A stretch of 64,000 nt of DNA from Flammeovirgaceae bacterium UBA4465 (GCA_905182375.1 CAJJBF010000004.1:62001-126000), one strand, 5' to 3'. Counted from the stretch's first letter, positions 46,734 through 55,663 are shown. Numbers and translations: made by a program. The notes: generated by a model not told the origin, from the letters alone.

Positions 46734-47944
46734 ACTACTCTAATCGCTATGCGGTGACAGGCATTATTTAAATATCCTTTGGGATTCCATCCCGGTAAAA
46801 TCATGGGTTGATCTACTCCATTTTGATCTCTGGCACGTACCCAAACTTCATAATAACCTTTCTTTGGAAATTGAATCTCAGCATTAAAATGCTGCCAAGC
46901 TAAGCGATTGATGGGTGCAGACAAATGACAAACATCCCAAGTAGCACCAAAATCAATAGAATAGTGGACTGCTGATACTGCTAATTCGCCTGCCCAGGCA
47001 TGACCCCGGATCTCTAGGTTTTTCTGATTTTCTAAAAGGGCACCACTTTTTGGATAGGTTAATAAGGATTTGACGGGCATGGATTCAATGATACACATGT
47101 CTTTGTCAGAAACAGGAGTTCCTGGCGCAACGGTCTCACAGGGTATCCGATAAGCCTGGCCACCCATTTTAGCTCCATCATGCACGATATTTCTTATAGA
47201 CAATCGCTCCAACCATTTGCCAGATGCTGAGGCAGGCCAACCCCCCACTACCAACCTCAAAGGTTGGCCATGAATCAACGGAAGATCTTCTTCATTCATC
47301 TGATAGGCCAATAATGTTTCATCCATCATTACCTTTGAAATAGGAATTCCACGAGAGATGGCTTCTTTTTTGGAATCTCCACTGAGATGCTGATCTCTAG
47401 AATGATAGGCCAAGTAGACGGCATCTTCCTTCACGCCTATACGTTCCAAAACATCACGCAATCTAACACCTGTCCATTGCGCACAAGATACCGCTCCAAT
47501 GGTCCATTGATTGCCTTTGGCAGGTGGATTGAACTCACTGCGGCCGTTGCCGCCACATTCGAGAACCAATTGATAGGTATATGAATCAAAGGTAGTTTTT
47601 AACTCATCGAGCGTAAATGACCTGCCATTTAGTGCGGATTCACCATCAATGACCAATCGCCAATCTTTTACATCTATCTTCTCAGGAGTGATCCCATTGT
47701 TTCTGACAAACATTTTATCTGCAGGCGTCACGTCATCATTCAATAAATGTGCCTGGGCTTCCATGTTCAATGGACGATCATTCAACACAATCATTTGCTT
47801 GTGCTTATTTAGATTTTTGAAGGGATCTTGCCGGTCCATCAAAGGAACATAGTCTTTGGGCATACTTGACGCAAATACTACCTCCAAACCCAAAAGTCCG
47901 GAAAGGCCCAAGCCCGTTTGTCTAAGAAAAATTCGTCGCTTCAT
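46730..47944 (-). CDS. Molybdopterin-dependent sulfite dehydrogenase-like enzyme (SorA-like)
   Basis: The 404-residue sulfite-oxidase-fold protein has a Tat-type N-terminus (RRIFLRQTGLGLSGLLGL). The molybdenum Cys130 is in VLECGGNGRSEF. Other cofactor and substrate segments are GAVSCAQWTGVRLRDVL and HGQPLRLVVGGWPASASGKW. A C-terminal dimerisation domain is present (HYSIDFGATW). It would oxidise sulfite to sulfate in the periplasm and pass electrons to the coupled cytochrome. The frame opens further upstream, but the Tat motif sets the start at 47944. Other oxidoreductases of this fold are possible. Confidence 0.82.
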   Translation of the reverse strand: MKRRIFLRQTGLGLSGLLGLEVVFASSMPKDYVPLMDRQDPFKNLNKHKQMIVLNDRPLNMEAQAHLLNDDVTPADKMFVRNNGITPEKIDVKDWRLVIDGESALNGRSFTLDELKTTFDSYTYQLVLECGGNGRSEFNPPAKGNQWTIGAVSCAQWTGVRLRDVLERIGVKEDAVYLAYHSRDQHLSGDSKKEAISRGIPISKVMMDETLLAYQMNEEDLPLIHGQPLRLVVGGWPASASGKWLERLSIRNIVHDGAKMGGQAYRIPCETVAPGTPVSDKDMCIIESMPVKSLLTYPKSGALLENQKNLEIRGHAWAGELAVSAVHYSIDFGATWDVCHLSAPINRLAWQHFNAEIQFPKKGYYEVWVRARDQNGVDQPMILPGWNPKGYLNNACHRIAIRVV

Positions 47945-47963
47945 AACTCCATTTGATACACAA

Positions 47964-47971
47964 CAAATATA
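47964..47971 (-). promoter_or_regulatory. -7 promoter element (TATATTTG) for the sulfite dehydrogenase operon
   Basis: TATATTTG fits TAnnTTTG, 20 bases upstream of the ATG at 47944. Confidence 0.4.
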
Positions 47972-48058
47972 CATATTAACCCTTCATATGAAGAACAAAC
48001 ATTATTTTAGCCTAACAGTTAAGATCATCAACAAAAAATAGACTTAATAAATACATCA

Positions 48059-48355
48059 TTGGAAGCAAAAATTGATAATTTCTCATCTTGGATGACTTAC
48101 TCCTCGGATCACCAATTAAAAACAGATGTTGAAGGACTCATCATTGGCTCTGGATTCACTGTACTCAAGTTTGTGGACCACGCCTTTGAACCCCAAGGCT
48201 ATACCGCTCTTTGGTTATTAGCAGAAAGTCATTGTGCCCTCCACACTTTTCCTGAGGAACAAAAAGCCTATTTAGAAATCAGTAGCTGCAACAGCGAGAT
48301 GTATGTAAATTTTGTGATCGCTTATCACCAATATATTAAAGATGGAAAAAATTAA
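48059..48355 (+). CDS. Minimal S-adenosylmethionine decarboxylase (SpeD/SpeH-like)
   Basis: The 98-residue protein starts at TTG (an ATG 11 codons later, at 48092, is the alternative). The pyruvoyl-precursor site is LLAESHCALHTFPE with Ser57. His62 and Cys77 (ISSCN) follow at exactly the spacing of T. maritima Ser63/His68/Cys83, so all self-cleavage and catalytic residues are kept in a short chain. It should make decarboxylated SAM, the aminopropyl donor. The following K+ channel gene overlaps its end by 14 bases. First gene of a four-gene operon. Confidence 0.82.
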   Translation: MEAKIDNFSSWMTYSSDHQLKTDVEGLIIGSGFTVLKFVDHAFEPQGYTALWLLAESHCALHTFPEEQKAYLEISSCNSEMYVNFVIAYHQYIKDGKN

Positions 48356-49109
48356 AAGAGGCTTATTCGAAATACTTGAGAAAGACGATGGCGACAATCG
48401 GCTCAGTCGCCGATTTGATTTGTTCATCATGATCATGATCTTTTTAAATATGATCGCTGTGATCATGGAAACGGTAGCCACTGTCTACATCAAATATGAA
48501 CATTTTTTTGAATGGTTTGAGATCGTTTCGGTGGTCGTCTTTACCCTGGAGTATGTCGGACGTATATGGACTTGCACCCTGATTGAACGCTATCGCCATC
48601 CCATAAAAGGCCGAATTAAATTCATCCTTTCACCCATTGGATTGATCGATTTACTTGCCATTTTACCCTTTTATTTACCCTTCATCATGAGTATTGATGG
48701 ACGTATTTTAAGACTACTTAGACTCTTTCGCTTGGTACGTATCTTTAAGATGGGAAGGTATTCTACGGCCTTTCAAATGATTGCGAATGTATTAAATAGA
48801 AGAAAAGAGGAGCTTTTGGTCACCCTTACCATTGTTTTATTGGTCCTTGTTTTGGCCTCTAGTTTGATGTATTATGTAGAGCATGAAGTACAGCCTGAAG
48901 CATTCAGCAGTATTCCAGCAACCATGTGGTGGGGCGTAGCTACACTGACTACCGTAGGCTATGGAGATGTGTACCCTATCACCTCTATAGGAAGAGTTTT
49001 AGGTGCATTTATTGCCATTATGGGTGTGGGAATTTTTGCCTTACCTGCCGGCATTATTGCTTCAGGTTTCGAAGCTGAAATTAGTAAAAAATCAGAAAAG
49101 AAAGATTGA
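48342..49109 (+). CDS. Six-TM voltage-gated K+ channel
   Basis: The 255-residue protein has the Kv layout. S1-S3 are at about 25-115. S4 has regularly spaced arginines (RILRLLRLFRLVRIFKMGR, about 121-139). S5 and a pore helix lead to the selectivity filter TTVGYGD, then S6 (IMGVGIFALPAGIIASGF). No cytoplasmic ligand domain. Overlaps the SAM decarboxylase gene before it and the aminopropyltransferase-like gene after it (TTGA), so expression is tightly tied to polyamine enzymes. Confidence 0.93.
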   Translation: MEKIKRGLFEILEKDDGDNRLSRRFDLFIMIMIFLNMIAVIMETVATVYIKYEHFFEWFEIVSVVVFTLEYVGRIWTCTLIERYRHPIKGRIKFILSPIGLIDLLAILPFYLPFIMSIDGRILRLLRLFRLVRIFKMGRYSTAFQMIANVLNRRKEELLVTLTIVLLVLVLASSLMYYVEHEVQPEAFSSIPATMWWGVATLTTVGYGDVYPITSIGRVLGAFIAIMGVGIFALPAGIIASGFEAEISKKSEKKD

Positions 49110-50299
49110 AAAAATCACTTTTAGCCTCCTTCATTTTCTTTGGGCTGACCGGCTATTGGTTCCACCAGCTGTCTGCGCATTTTTTTGAATTTCGTACTCC
49201 CAATCAGTGGACCTTTTGGGGATTGATTTTATTGCCACTCATAGCACTTAAATTTCCTCCTTTTCCACCCTTTAAAAACAACTTATTTTCATTTTTCTCA
49301 TCGTTATGGCCCATTTCTATCCTTTTGGGATCCTATCCTTTGACCCAATATTTGATCGGAATAACTGATCATGGATGGGTATGGGTCAATATCATGGCCA
49401 TAACCACTGTATTTATAGGGACCCAATTAAAAATGAAGTGGCTCGTGCTCCCAATGCTTACTACTGTCCTGGTTTGGATGATCCCTTTTAACTTTATTTC
49501 CAGTCAAAAAAATTATACAGAAAATGTTATTTCGTCTATAACGACGAGAAAAGGAATTATCGATCAAGTTCGATGGAACGACGATCAGTGGACGTATTAT
49601 AACGGTCGATTAAGCACAGCCACTCCAGATCAAAGTATGTATGGTGAGGCTACCTTATACCCCTTATTACAAGCGCTCCCTGAAAAAGCCGATATATTGA
49701 TTGTGGGTGGTGACAATGGAGTCGTAGCTCAGCAGTTGATGAAATCTCAATATAGCTATCAATCATTGCATATTATCCCCTATGATATCGGTTTTCTCCA
49801 GCATCAACTAACGGGTTTAAATCGCGAGCAATGGACCCTCATCGACCAAAATATCAGTTCATTTGTAGAGACCACGACCTTACAATTTGACGCCATCATT
49901 ATAGATTTATTTGATCCGGCCGGTAGTTTAGAAATACAAGCTTTCATGCAACCCTATTTTACCAAAAAATTACTGAGTAAGCTAGATACCACAGGTTTTC
50001 TCTTGACCCAAATTGGAGACGTCTATAAGCAACCCAAATTATTTAAAACCTATACCGATCAAATGACGGTATTAAATTTAGGAACCGTTCCCTATCATTT
50101 ACAGATTCCCACCATCGGGCAAATAGGCTGGGTTTTAGTCTCAAAGGAACTTTCAAGCGCTCAACTGGCCACTGCGCTCAAAGATTCGCATAAATCTTTC
50201 ACCTCCCAATGGTGGAATGATGAAACCATGGCGATGATGATGTCAATGGGTAAGCAAAACTACTTTATGGAAAAAGAACGATCAATAAATAGAAAATAA
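49106..50299 (+). CDS. Membrane-anchored spermidine synthase-like protein with degenerate SAM motif
   Basis: The 397-residue protein starts with TTG. About four to five TM helices (residues 1-132) precede an aminopropyltransferase-like Rossmann domain. The SAM loop GGGDG of spermidine synthase is changed to VGGDNG (residues 200-205), while IIIDLFDPAG (264-273) stands in place of the usual DxxDP/Y region. It may be a low-activity or non-catalytic paralog of the synthase at 51799-53352, or use another substrate. Coupled to the channel gene and followed directly by the FAD enzyme gene. Confidence 0.7.
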   Translation: MKKSLLASFIFFGLTGYWFHQLSAHFFEFRTPNQWTFWGLILLPLIALKFPPFPPFKNNLFSFFSSLWPISILLGSYPLTQYLIGITDHGWVWVNIMAITTVFIGTQLKMKWLVLPMLTTVLVWMIPFNFISSQKNYTENVISSITTRKGIIDQVRWNDDQWTYYNGRLSTATPDQSMYGEATLYPLLQALPEKADILIVGGDNGVVAQQLMKSQYSYQSLHIIPYDIGFLQHQLTGLNREQWTLIDQNISSFVETTTLQFDAIIIDLFDPAGSLEIQAFMQPYFTKKLLSKLDTTGFLLTQIGDVYKQPKLFKTYTDQMTVLNLGTVPYHLQIPTIGQIGWVLVSKELSSAQLATALKDSHKSFTSQWWNDETMAMMMSMGKQNYFMEKERSINRK

Positions 50300-51802
50300 T
50301 TGGAGCGGAGAAAGTTCATAAAAAATACGGCTCTAGGCCTTTCAGTTCCTTTTTGGCTGACTTCTTGCGATACAGATATTTTAAATAGCAATACCTTTCC
50401 TATTTCGGTTTCTTCATTGGCTCAATCTGGACATTTAATAAAAAAGGCTCTCAACCTTGGGATCAGTAAAAAGCGCCAAACTGAAACCCTCATCGTAGGT
50501 GGAGGCCTTGCAGGCATAGCAGCTGCTCATACGCTAAATAATAAAGATTACCTGCTCTTAGAGCTAGATGATCGACATGGAGGCTCCTCCTCTGCCAATG
50601 ATTACCAAGGCGTCGCCTTAGGTCGAGGTGCACATTATGATTTGGCCTACCCTGCTTACTATGGATCAGAAGTCTTGAAAATGTTTGAACAGTTAGAAAT
50701 TATTGAATACCAAGGAGGGAGTGACAGTTGGTCTTTCAAGGATCGTCAACACCTTATTCCTGCTGCCCGTCGTCAGCAATGTTTTCAGGATGGTAGCTTC
50801 AGAAAATCGGTGATGTCAAAAACAGCGGCTTCTCAAAAATTAATGGAGCTGCTACAGCCATTTGAAGGCCGCATGATCATGCCTACCCGCTTGACTCCCA
50901 CTGAGCTTCAATATCTTGATCACATGACATTTGATACCTTTTTGAATGCCCAAAATATCGATACAGATCCTTATTTTAGGAAACTCATTGATTACCAAAT
51001 GTTGGATGATTATGGAGGAACCAGTCAACAGGTATCAGCACTTGCCGGAATCCATTATTATACTTGTCGACCCTATCAAAAACAGTTTATTGAACTTTTT
51101 TCAGCACCTGAAGGAAATCAATATTTTGTTAATAAAATACATCAGCAACTTCCCTCACATCGGATACTTAATCATCATTTGGTCTATCATATCGAAAAAA
51201 AAGGTGCCGGCTATTTGGTCGATGCCTTGGATATTGTCCATAACGAAAGGTTACAAATACAGACAGATGCTCTCATTTATGCTGGCCAAAAACACAGCCT
51301 CCCCTACATTGCGCCGGAAATAGATTCTCCATTTAAAGAAAACGTCTACGCTCCTTGGATGGTTGTCAATATTTTAACGAAGCAAAAGCCAAATAATTTT
51401 GGCTTTTGGCAAAATGAGTATTTGGACAGTGAATCGGGATTTTTGGGCTTTATAGATTCAAGTGTACAACATCAAGGAAATCTTAAAGGCCTGCATTGCC
51501 TGACCGGCTATTATTGTCTCAAGCCTGAGCATCGGAGCCAGTTACTCACCGTAGAAGAACACAAGGACCGCATCGTGAATGAAACACTGTCCTACATCGG
51601 TTTTATGATTAAAGAACCAATTCGTCCAGAGGCTGCTTTTATTCATGTCATGGGACATGCCATGTCCGTACCCACTCCTCATTATTTATTCAACGCCTAT
51701 CCAGAAATAGGAAATTTTAAATTTGCCGGAGCGGATACGGGCCGACTACCCCTACTCTTTGAGGCCATTGATTCGGGTATTATGGCTGCTCGATCACTTT
51801 AA
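50300..51802 (+). CDS. Tat-exported FAD-dependent amine-oxidase-like lipoprotein
   Basis: The 500-residue protein starts at TTG directly after the previous stop. The N-terminus carries a Tat motif (ERRKFIKNTALGL) and a lipobox ending in LTSC (Cys23). The FAD Rossmann motif is TLIVGGGLAGIAAAHTL (about 62-78), followed by LLELDDRHGGSS. The C-terminal FAD segment is FAGADTGRLPLLFEAIDSG. The fold is that of flavin amine oxidases, so polyamine or a derivative outside the cytoplasm is a reasonable substrate, but this is inferred. Its stop overlaps the convergent synthase stop by 4 bases. Confidence 0.72.
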   Translation: MERRKFIKNTALGLSVPFWLTSCDTDILNSNTFPISVSSLAQSGHLIKKALNLGISKKRQTETLIVGGGLAGIAAAHTLNNKDYLLLELDDRHGGSSSANDYQGVALGRGAHYDLAYPAYYGSEVLKMFEQLEIIEYQGGSDSWSFKDRQHLIPAARRQQCFQDGSFRKSVMSKTAASQKLMELLQPFEGRMIMPTRLTPTELQYLDHMTFDTFLNAQNIDTDPYFRKLIDYQMLDDYGGTSQQVSALAGIHYYTCRPYQKQFIELFSAPEGNQYFVNKIHQQLPSHRILNHHLVYHIEKKGAGYLVDALDIVHNERLQIQTDALIYAGQKHSLPYIAPEIDSPFKENVYAPWMVVNILTKQKPNNFGFWQNEYLDSESGFLGFIDSSVQHQGNLKGLHCLTGYYCLKPEHRSQLLTVEEHKDRIVNETLSYIGFMIKEPIRPEAAFIHVMGHAMSVPTPHYLFNAYPEIGNFKFAGADTGRLPLLFEAIDSGIMAARSL

Positions 51803-53352
51803 TACAAATCCCATCGCCCATCTAGGTAATAATGGTAAAGCACTGGATCGTGCAGTCTATTGATGGCGATTGATGTGTAATCTGCTTCAAATACTTCTGC
51901 ACCAAACGAAGAGATTCTTGTCAATGCGGCATCAGTCAACCACTGCGTAGGTAATGACCCTAAAGAGGCCGATTGTAACTCATTTTTAAGGTCTCGTTTC
52001 TTTTTTGAGCCCATTATCCAACCCCATTCACCTAAGGATAGCACTTGATTGTGTAATTTTAAGGTGTTAAATCCTGCCGATTGTATGGTAAGATCAATAC
52101 AATCAAAAGCTTGACGTGCATAATAGGGACTGCCCGCTTGTGTAATCATCATCCCTCTTTCATTCAATACTTGATGTACTAAGCCATAGAATTCACGGGA
52201 ATACAGGCGTCCAAGATCTACCGTTCTAGGATCTGGAAAATCAGCAATTACTACATCAAATCGTACTTGAGTTTCTGCTAAAAATTGAAAACCATCTTGG
52301 TTGATTACAGTCACCCGATCATCATTCAACGAATTTTCATTGATTCCCAGCATAATGGGATGATTTTGAGCCATGGATGTGATGGCAGGATCTAAATCCA
52401 CTAATATTATTTGTGATAATTCAGGATATTTCAGCAACTCTCTTACCGCCACACCATCTCCTCCTCCCAGTACCAATACGGATCGAGCCTCTTTTGACAG
52501 GATCATGGGTGCATGAACCAAAGGTTCATGATATAGGGCTTCATCAAGGGTGCTTAATTGTTGATTTCCATTAAGAAACAGCCAATAATCCCCTTTTGAA
52601 TAGGTCATGACAATCTTTTGATAACGAGACTGCTCACTATAAACCACCAAGTCACGATAGCGAATGCGATCGCCCCAATTGACCACATCTTTAGAAAGAA
52701 GGGCAGATGTACTCAGTATAATTAGAACACCTACGATATAAGTGAGAAATCTCGTTTTTTGCTTTTTTTGAAGATCTTCCCAAGTGGCCCACAACAATAA
52801 CAAGGCCACCATAAAATTAATACTTCCCAAAATCAAAGGGGTATAGACCAATCCTAAAATAGGCAGTCCGACAAAAGCAAAGAAAATACCTCCCACCAAA
52901 CTTCCGTAATAATCATTTTCCAAAGCAGAAGAAATATTGACTTTCAATTTTTCGAATTTTTCATTTAATCGAATGACAATGGGTATTTCCATACCGATCA
53001 AAAGTCCGATCAGGACACTCAAAAAATAAATGACGAAGGCAGTATTGCCATAAAAGGCAAAGCAAACGTACACGATGACAGTAACATTAGAGGCAATGAT
53101 CGAAAGTAGAAACTCTATTGCAATGAATTTTTCAAGTAATTTCTCTTCGAATTTCTTGGATAATCGACTGCCTAAGCCCATCGAAAAAAGCATCATGGAG
53201 ACAATTATGGTCCATTGAAAAACAGAATCTCCAAGAAAATAAGTAGCTAAGGTAGAAATGGTATACTCTGAAACGATCCCCGCCAGTCCCGTAGCGAAGA
53301 GGGCTACTTTCAGTAAAGTCGACGTTTTTTTCAAGGATTCTATAATGCCCAA
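51799..53352 (-). CDS. Membrane-embedded spermidine synthase (aminopropyltransferase)
   Basis: The 517-residue protein has about seven TM helices (residues 12-220), then a complete aminopropyltransferase domain. It has WLFLNGNQQLSTLDEALYHE (257-276), the SAM loop VLVLGGGDGVAV (293-304), ILVDLDP (316-322) and VIADFPDPRT (368-377). It probably transfers the aminopropyl group from decarboxylated SAM to an amine at the membrane face. The start is TTG at 53352, overlapping the DUF350 stop by 13 bases. Last gene of the minus-strand operon. Confidence 0.8.
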   Translation of the reverse strand: MGIIESLKKTSTLLKVALFATGLAGIVSEYTISTLATYFLGDSVFQWTIIVSMMLFSMGLGSRLSKKFEEKLLEKFIAIEFLLSIIASNVTVIVYVCFAFYGNTAFVIYFLSVLIGLLIGMEIPIVIRLNEKFEKLKVNISSALENDYYGSLVGGIFFAFVGLPILGLVYTPLILGSINFMVALLLLWATWEDLQKKQKTRFLTYIVGVLIILSTSALLSKDVVNWGDRIRYRDLVVYSEQSRYQKIVMTYSKGDYWLFLNGNQQLSTLDEALYHEPLVHAPMILSKEARSVLVLGGGDGVAVRELLKYPELSQIILVDLDPAITSMAQNHPIMLGINENSLNDDRVTVINQDGFQFLAETQVRFDVVIADFPDPRTVDLGRLYSREFYGLVHQVLNERGMMITQAGSPYYARQAFDCIDLTIQSAGFNTLKLHNQVLSLGEWGWIMGSKKKRDLKNELQSASLGSLPTQWLTDAALTRISSFGAEVFEADYTSIAINRLHDPVLYHYYLDGRWDLY

Positions 53353-54203
53353 ACAATCAGCATCGATCCACCTACATAGGCGAAGGCTTCTACGATCGCT
53401 GCACCTACATTGGGATCTTCTTGATTTACAATTTCATCGGTAAGCTTTTGACCAGGCAATAAAATCTTGTCAGTCAAAAATCGAGCAATGGGCAAAAAAG
53501 CAAACCCTACAATGACATTAAAACCTACATCTTGAACAGTAACCATCCAGCTGTCAAAATCATGTGCCAATGCATTATTGATGAGATTACCGATCGCTAT
53601 GATGGCTCCAGAATAACCCACCGCAACGGCAATATTTCCTCTTTCTATATGATAATGAACATCATAGGAGGTCATTAAATTGTATATTTTTGAAGTTACA
53701 AAAAGAATGACTTGACCCAATATCCAATAGACCAAAACGTTAACTATAGGACCCAACTCACCATACCCTTCTCCTGTGATGGCTCCCATAACGACCAAAC
53801 CCGTCGCAATCGCATTTGCCCCTTCGACAATACCTGTCCCTACATTTTTGTCATCAAAAATTTCTTTTTTTAGATCAAAATTCGAAAGAATAATTTTATC
53901 GTTGATGATCAAAGACAAGTTCAATAAAACAATGGATAACAATCCATAAATTCCGATGCCCATCAAATCATTGACCAGCCCTTCAGACTCACCCAGCATC
54001 ACGCTCCCGATAGATAGCAGCAAGCCGATGAAATAACCAACATGAGCAAAAGCAAAAGCCAAATTATCATTCTCGACCAGTTCGTAGGCTACTTTCACTC
54101 TTGGATGAAAGAGTTGATATGCAATTTTTCCAATGAAAAAGAGCAAAAAACTGACGGCAATGTAAGTGAGAGTTGTGAGTAATCCGTCCAATATAGTAAG
54201 CAT
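53340..54203 (-). CDS. DUF350-family membrane protein (YjfL-like, duplicated)
   Basis: The 287-residue protein from MLTILDGLLTTLTYIAVSF has about eight TM helices arranged as repeated DUF350 units. Each has an NDNLAFAFAHVGYFIGLLLS-type or ERGNIAVAVGYSGAIIAIG-type segment. E. coli YjfL is a single-unit relative next to a PspA-like gene. The function is unknown. The frame opens at 54278, but the Met at 54203 gives the typical start and leaves 25 bases after the lipoprotein gene. Confidence 0.82.
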   Translation of the reverse strand: MLTILDGLLTTLTYIAVSFLLFFIGKIAYQLFHPRVKVAYELVENDNLAFAFAHVGYFIGLLLSIGSVMLGESEGLVNDLMGIGIYGLLSIVLLNLSLIINDKIILSNFDLKKEIFDDKNVGTGIVEGANAIATGLVVMGAITGEGYGELGPIVNVLVYWILGQVILFVTSKIYNLMTSYDVHYHIERGNIAVAVGYSGAIIAIGNLINNALAHDFDSWMVTVQDVGFNVIVGFAFLPIARFLTDKILLPGQKLTDEIVNQEDPNVGAAIVEAFAYVGGSMLIVWAL

Positions 54204-54228
54204 ATTTTCCGCGCTTTTGAGAATGAAT

Positions 54229-54957
54229 TTATTTACCGTAACCGCCCCCTGAAGACCTAGAGCTTCCGAAGCTACCACTTGATCTTGAAGTTCGACTCGT
54301 TACATTATTTTTGAAAGAAGTACTTTTTGAGCCCCAAGTAGACCGGCTATTTCTACTATTATTGTAAGCACTGTTGGTCCCGTAATAAGATCTTCCACCG
54401 CTACTTGGACCATAATATCTGCGATTGGTCCCCGCATAATTACCTCTCCAATCACTATAATAGCCTCTACTGACGGGATAACTACCCATTCTTAACATGC
54501 TAGACATGAAGGCATATTGACCATAAAAGGCCCAAAAGCTGGATCCTCCTCGATTTTCCCATCTCCCATATTTCTGATTGCCAACATAGTTGTTGTATCC
54601 TGGAGGCGCAACCGTTTTGGTCAGCTTTCCCGTACTATCCCGCGAAGCAATCTCCATACCCATGTCATTGACATAGTTATTAAATTCTTTCTCTCCCACC
54701 TCATGCCAATCAGAAACAACTTCTCTGGCATCATCTACTTGATTGTCTCGAATGATTTGATATTTGTGGTAATAACTTTTTGAAAAATTGCCTTCTGCAT
54801 TCATATCATTCAATATGATAGTAAACATTTCGTCGCGGGGAATATTTCGGATGATCTCATCCAAAGGACTTTTTTGAAATCCTCCACCACAACTGACGAG
54901 CAGTAGCGAAGCTAGGAAAGAAGAAATTATAAGGATTACAGGTCGTACACTTCTCAT
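54229..54957 (-). CDS. Lipoprotein with Ser/Arg/Gly-rich C-terminal tail, unknown function
   Basis: The 242-residue protein starts at MRSVRPVILIISSF and has a lipobox LLVSC. A conserved-looking region follows (about 28-120, IIRNIPRDEMFTIILNDMNA; YYHKYQIIRD). The last ~90 residues are almost only Ser, Gly, Tyr, Arg and Asn, ending SSRSSGGGYGK. Position between DUF4178 and DUF350 links it to the PspA/polyamine locus. No known family recognised; E. coli YjfM (DUF1190) also has a low-complexity tail but no clear similarity is visible. Confidence 0.7.
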   Translation of the reverse strand: MRSVRPVILIISSFLASLLLVSCGGGFQKSPLDEIIRNIPRDEMFTIILNDMNAEGNFSKSYYHKYQIIRDNQVDDAREVVSDWHEVGEKEFNNYVNDMGMEIASRDSTGKLTKTVAPPGYNNYVGNQKYGRWENRGGSSFWAFYGQYAFMSSMLRMGSYPVSRGYYSDWRGNYAGTNRRYYGPSSGGRSYYGTNSAYNNSRNSRSTWGSKSTSFKNNVTSRTSRSSGSFGSSRSSGGGYGK

Positions 54958-54980
54958 AGACAAATCTATTCACAAATAAG

Positions 54981-55520
54981 CTATTCACTAGGTATAATAT
55001 TCGAAAATTGATATTCTTTTAAAATTAGACCCGCAGAAGCCTCAATATTTCTAATGTCCCATTGGGTAATTGACAGTACCTTAGTGGCTTCATCATTCAA
55101 GTATTCCCATGAGACCAACGCTTCCCAGTCTTCGGTCTCCTTGCTCAAATCACGAAAATAGCCTGCGGCATCTTCTTCTAGAAAATATAATTCTTCATTG
55201 AAATGTATTTTCCTAGGGGGCTTTTCATTCTTTTCTATTTCATCCGTTATCGCCTCATCAATTTTACTGATCCGAATCGATTTACTCAATGATATCTCGA
55301 GTTCGCCTTCATCGGCAATATGCAAAAATGCCACTTCATCACCGCTGTCCACTTTGTACTCACTGGTGAAATTATTATTGCCCCAATCGTATTTATATAC
55401 TTCCTTGACTACCCATGACTTCATGTCATAGTCAAAAATAAATCCAACATTGAGATCTTTGAGTGACAAATTGGTCACATCGTAAGCGGGCGCTTTCTTT
55501 TTCTTGAAAAAATCAAACAT
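54981..55520 (-). CDS. DUF4178 protein
   Basis: The 179-residue soluble protein has the DUF4178 pattern: LSLKDLNVGFIFDYDMKSWVVKEVYKYDWGNN split across strands, then SEYKVDSGDEVAFLHI, and the C-terminal EALVSWEYLNDEATKVLSITQWD. It starts with an amphipathic Lys-rich segment (FDFFKKKKAP) that could touch the membrane. The role is unknown; the family keeps company with PspA, DUF350 and SAM decarboxylase. The ATG overlaps the stop of the 47-residue peptide gene (TAATG). Confidence 0.8.
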   Translation of the reverse strand: MFDFFKKKKAPAYDVTNLSLKDLNVGFIFDYDMKSWVVKEVYKYDWGNNNFTSEYKVDSGDEVAFLHIADEGELEISLSKSIRISKIDEAITDEIEKNEKPPRKIHFNEELYFLEEDAAGYFRDLSKETEDWEALVSWEYLNDEATKVLSITQWDIRNIEASAGLILKEYQFSNIIPSE

Positions 55521-55663
55521 TATTCCGAAAATACCTTTTTAAAAACATACATCACTAACAGCAACAACAATAATATCAATCCCACCTTAAAAAGAATAGA
55601 AAAAACAAAACCAAATGCAAAAAAAGCGGCGATAATAATTAATATCGACTTAAAAATATCCAT
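55520..55663 (-). CDS. 47-residue membrane peptide inside the PspA-polyamine operon
   Basis: The frame encodes MDIFKSILIIIAAFFAFGFV, then a second hydrophobic run (about 27-40, mostly Leu), ending FKKVFSE. Two closely spaced TM helices are predicted. It fills the gap between pspA and DUF4178 and its stop overlaps the DUF4178 start as TAATG, strong evidence for a real coupled gene. PspB-like or Psp-accessory function is possible but not shown by sequence. Confidence 0.7.
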   Translation of the reverse strand: MDIFKSILIIIAAFFAFGFVFSILFKVGLILLLLLLVMYVFKKVFSE

